Origin: Thermoleophilaceae bacterium | GTDB taxonomy: Bacteria > Actinomycetota > Thermoleophilia > Solirubrobacterales > JACPNS01 | NCBI GenBank assembly: GCA_016462645.1 | Contig: JAEMSX010000020.1 | Span: 1 to 38,305, forward strand | Length of the DNA stretch: 38,305 nucleotides | Direction of reading: 5' to 3' | Shown: one piece after another, positions 36,512-38,305 of the stretch | How positions within the stretch are numbered: the first letter of the stretch is position 1 | Layout: every line of letters begins with the position of its first letter | Notes under the pieces: generated by a model | Told to the model about the DNA's origin: nothing | What the model saw: only the letters and a program-made list of their open reading frames with translations | Databases searched by the model: none | Translations under genes and position numbers: made by a program

Positions 36512-36583
36512 TGGGCGCGGCGGGTTTCGAACCTGCGACCTCTCGCGTGTGAGGCGAGCGCTCTCCCACTGAGCTACGCGCCC
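36512..36583 (-). tRNA. tRNA-Val(CAC)
   Basis: 72-base tRNA. Acceptor GGGCGCG pairs with CGCGCCC; discriminator A. The anticodon stem is CTCGC/GCGAG with loop CTCACAC, anticodon CAC (codon GUG). D arm GCTCAGTGGGAGAGC is standard. The T stem GCAGG/CCCGC contains one A-C mismatch. CCA is not encoded. The 5' ten bases overlap the end of the upstream membrane-protein gene. Confidence 0.92.
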
Positions 36584-38223
36584 GAGTCAGATCCCGATTC
36601 AGGGGATCCGTCGGAGCGTCGGAGTCTAGTGGCATCACCCGGCCACAGCAGCGCGACAACGAGCACGGGATAGACCCACGGCAGGTATGCGTAGCTCCAG
36701 TAGCTCGCGCCGATCTCGAAAACGAGCAGCACCGCCGCCGACAGGGCGCTGACGCGCACCAAGCTCGAGGCAAGCGCCGTTGACCGCCAGACGGCCACCG
36801 CGCCGGCCGCCGCGAGCCCAAACCCGAACGCCTGCACCACGATCTGAAGCGCAGGCGCTCCGGTCACGACCCAGAACGACAGCTGGGCCCCGCGATCCGA
36901 CTGGAAAGCGATCGCGTCGATCATCTTGCGCACGCCCTCGGTGCCACCAAGCGCGAGCAACAGCGCGAGCATCGCGAGCGTCAGCACCACCGGCGCGATC
37001 AGCGCCCGCTTCAGCTGCGCGCCGCGAAATCGCGCGAGCCACAACGGCAGCACGAACACCGGCGCGACCTTCGCCCAGGCGGCGGCCGAGAGCCACGTGC
37101 TGGTCCTGCCCGCGTGAACAAACGTCGCGAGCGCCCATGCGACCAGCGCTGCCGTCGGCAGATCGTTCGAGCCCGACGACGCCGTGATCAGAACCGGCGG
37201 GAAGAGCAACCACGCGGCGGCGTGCCTCAGGCCGAACGCCTCATCGACGGCCGACCGACCGGCACGGAAGATCGCGGCGGCACCGGCAAGCAGCGCGATC
37301 GCGGCAATCCACAAGCCGCCGTCGAGGTTGTCGAAGAGATCATGGACGGGCCAGATCAAGGCGGCCGGCGTGTAGAGCACGTACGCGAAGAGCGGATACG
37401 TGTCGCCGTGCACCACCCCGTCCATGATGTGGCCGTAGGGCATCGTGCCGGCGAGAATCTCGGTCGCGCCCGACATCGACGCCTGGGAGACGTCCCCGAC
37501 CGATCCGCCGGGGATCGTCACGAACACCGCGAGCAAGGCCACTGCACCCGCGATCAGTCGCAGCAGTTGCGTCTCGCTCTCACCGAAGCGCACGAGGAAT
37601 CGCGCCGCCACCGGCGCCTCCGCACGCGCGGCCACGCCGAGGCATCGGACGAGCAGGTACGTCATCAGCGCAACGCCCAGCAGCATCGTCCAGCCGAAGA
37701 GTCGCTCGTTGACCGTCCAGATCGTCAGCGTCAGGGCAGCGAGCGCGGCAAGATCGATGTTGCGCTGGGAGGCGAGCGGTCGTTGCGCGAGCAGAAGCAG
37801 AAAGAGCAACGCCCCGGCCAGCAGCGCTAGACCGTGCTGAACAGTCGCGTTGCCCGCGCGTACGTAGCCGCTCGGGAAGAACTGCACCGCGATCACCTTT
37901 CCGCTCGGGGCGACCGCGACTTCGACGACGACGCGCGGTCCTTTGAAGAAGCTGACGCGCGCGTTCTCGCGATCGAGCGGGATCACGTCGGTGCGGTCAT
38001 ACGGATGCGTCCTGAGCCACTTCCCGGTGTCGCTTGAAGCAAGCGCGGCCCGCACTGCCGCGTCATCGCTGATCTTTGGCGAGGTGTCGCGATTGAGCGC
38101 CACGCCGAAGATCAAGAGTCCGGCGAGGAAGACGACGACGCCGGTGACCCAGACGGCTCGCGATACGGGAAACCGACGCATCGCTCGATACTGACGAGAG
38201 CGCAGGCGTCGCGCCGGTACCAT
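36574..38223 (-). CDS. GT-C-like polytopic membrane glycosyltransferase (GT87/DUF2029-like)
   Basis: About 549 residues. After one N-terminal helix (about 20-40) comes an extracytoplasmic segment of roughly 75 residues, then ten or more helices. Blocks YPLFAYVLYTPAALIWP, SGSNDLPTAALVAWAL and AWAKVAPVFVLPLWLAR resemble the GT87/DUF2029 group of polyprenyl-phosphate-dependent mannosyltransferases. The usual catalytic acidic loop after helix 1 is not obvious, so enzyme activity is uncertain. The ATG at 38223 has GGAG upstream; the ATG at 38181 is an alternative. The TAG stop lies inside tRNA-Val, so the last ten bases are shared with the tRNA gene. Confidence 0.75.
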   Translation of the reverse strand: MVPARRLRSRQYRAMRRFPVSRAVWVTGVVVFLAGLLIFGVALNRDTSPKISDDAAVRAALASSDTGKWLRTHPYDRTDVIPLDRENARVSFFKGPRVVVEVAVAPSGKVIAVQFFPSGYVRAGNATVQHGLALLAGALLFLLLLAQRPLASQRNIDLAALAALTLTIWTVNERLFGWTMLLGVALMTYLLVRCLGVAARAEAPVAARFLVRFGESETQLLRLIAGAVALLAVFVTIPGGSVGDVSQASMSGATEILAGTMPYGHIMDGVVHGDTYPLFAYVLYTPAALIWPVHDLFDNLDGGLWIAAIALLAGAAAIFRAGRSAVDEAFGLRHAAAWLLFPPVLITASSGSNDLPTAALVAWALATFVHAGRTSTWLSAAAWAKVAPVFVLPLWLARFRGAQLKRALIAPVVLTLAMLALLLALGGTEGVRKMIDAIAFQSDRGAQLSFWVVTGAPALQIVVQAFGFGLAAAGAVAVWRSTALASSLVRVSALSAAVLLVFEIGASYWSYAYLPWVYPVLVVALLWPGDATRLRRSDGSPESGSDSGA

Positions 38224-38305
38224 CGGACTCCGTCTCAAGAGTCGCGCACCCAGCGCGGCGGCATGCGGACATCGGTGTTGACTGCCGGGTCCTACGCGGC
38301 GAACG

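Overview
The window is a gene-dense stretch of a high-GC bacterial chromosome and looks like an actinobacterium. The pointers are an RskA-type anti-sigma factor beside an ECF sigma factor, a FabG4/HtdX/FadA2-type lipid cluster, a DesA3-like desaturase with its own ferredoxin reductase, and an Acetyltransf_CG-type acetyltransferase. A deep-branching class such as Thermoleophilia (Solirubrobacterales) would fit, but that placement is inference. No transposase, integrase, phage gene, CRISPR array or rRNA was seen. No stretch over 300 bases lacks a gene; the longest gap, 6389-6629, holds a terminator and a possible very small membrane ORF.

Layout. 47-3612: a Baeyer-Villiger-type monooxygenase diverges from a sigma/anti-sigma pair, followed by a convergent YceH homologue. 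3655-5832: an MFS drug exporter coupled to its probable TetR repressor. 5972-10786: a cupredoxin-like lipoprotein, a universal stress protein, a secreted subtilase, TadA, tRNA-Ser(CGA), a secreted duplicated beta-rich protein and a VOC protein. 10841-13135: a DEDDh exonuclease, a sterol-desaturase-family hydroxylase, a CopD-like membrane protein and tRNA-Ser(GGA). 13189-15746: a small acetyltransferase translationally coupled to a membrane protein with two GGDEF domains. 15761-23219 (minus strand): a fatty-acid/acyl-CoA cluster of two acyl-CoA dehydrogenases, thiolase, FabG4-like reductase and MaoC hydratase, trailed by an F420-reductase-like protein and a RibD/DHFR-like protein. It starts behind a sigma70-like promoter with a perfect 24-bp palindrome over the expected transcript start. 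23358-26234: an HD-domain protein and a second tandem-GGDEF membrane protein. 26169-27415: an HExxH membrane protein and an FKBP lipoprotein. 27412-31233: a four-gene operon of a zinc-ribbon/NERD-like protein, PabC, PabB and a beta-class DNA methyltransferase. 31321-33489: an alpha/beta-hydrolase-fold protein with altered triad positions and a second MFS exporter. 33526-35739: a desaturase/reductase pair behind two palindromes. 35898-38223: a small helical protein, tRNA-Val(CAC) and a GT-C-like membrane protein whose stop codon lies inside the tRNA gene.

Common themes are lipid metabolism (acyl-CoA oxidation, reduction, hydration and desaturation), envelope and secreted proteins, and cyclic-di-GMP signalling. 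Genes are packed tightly: same-strand neighbours often overlap by 1-4 nt, ribosome-binding sites are fused to upstream stop codons, and several convergent pairs share their stop codons. The most unusual items are the two paralogous TM6-GGDEF-TM6-GGDEF proteins, the folate/DNA-methyltransferase/NERD operon, and the hydrolase lacking its expected catalytic residues.
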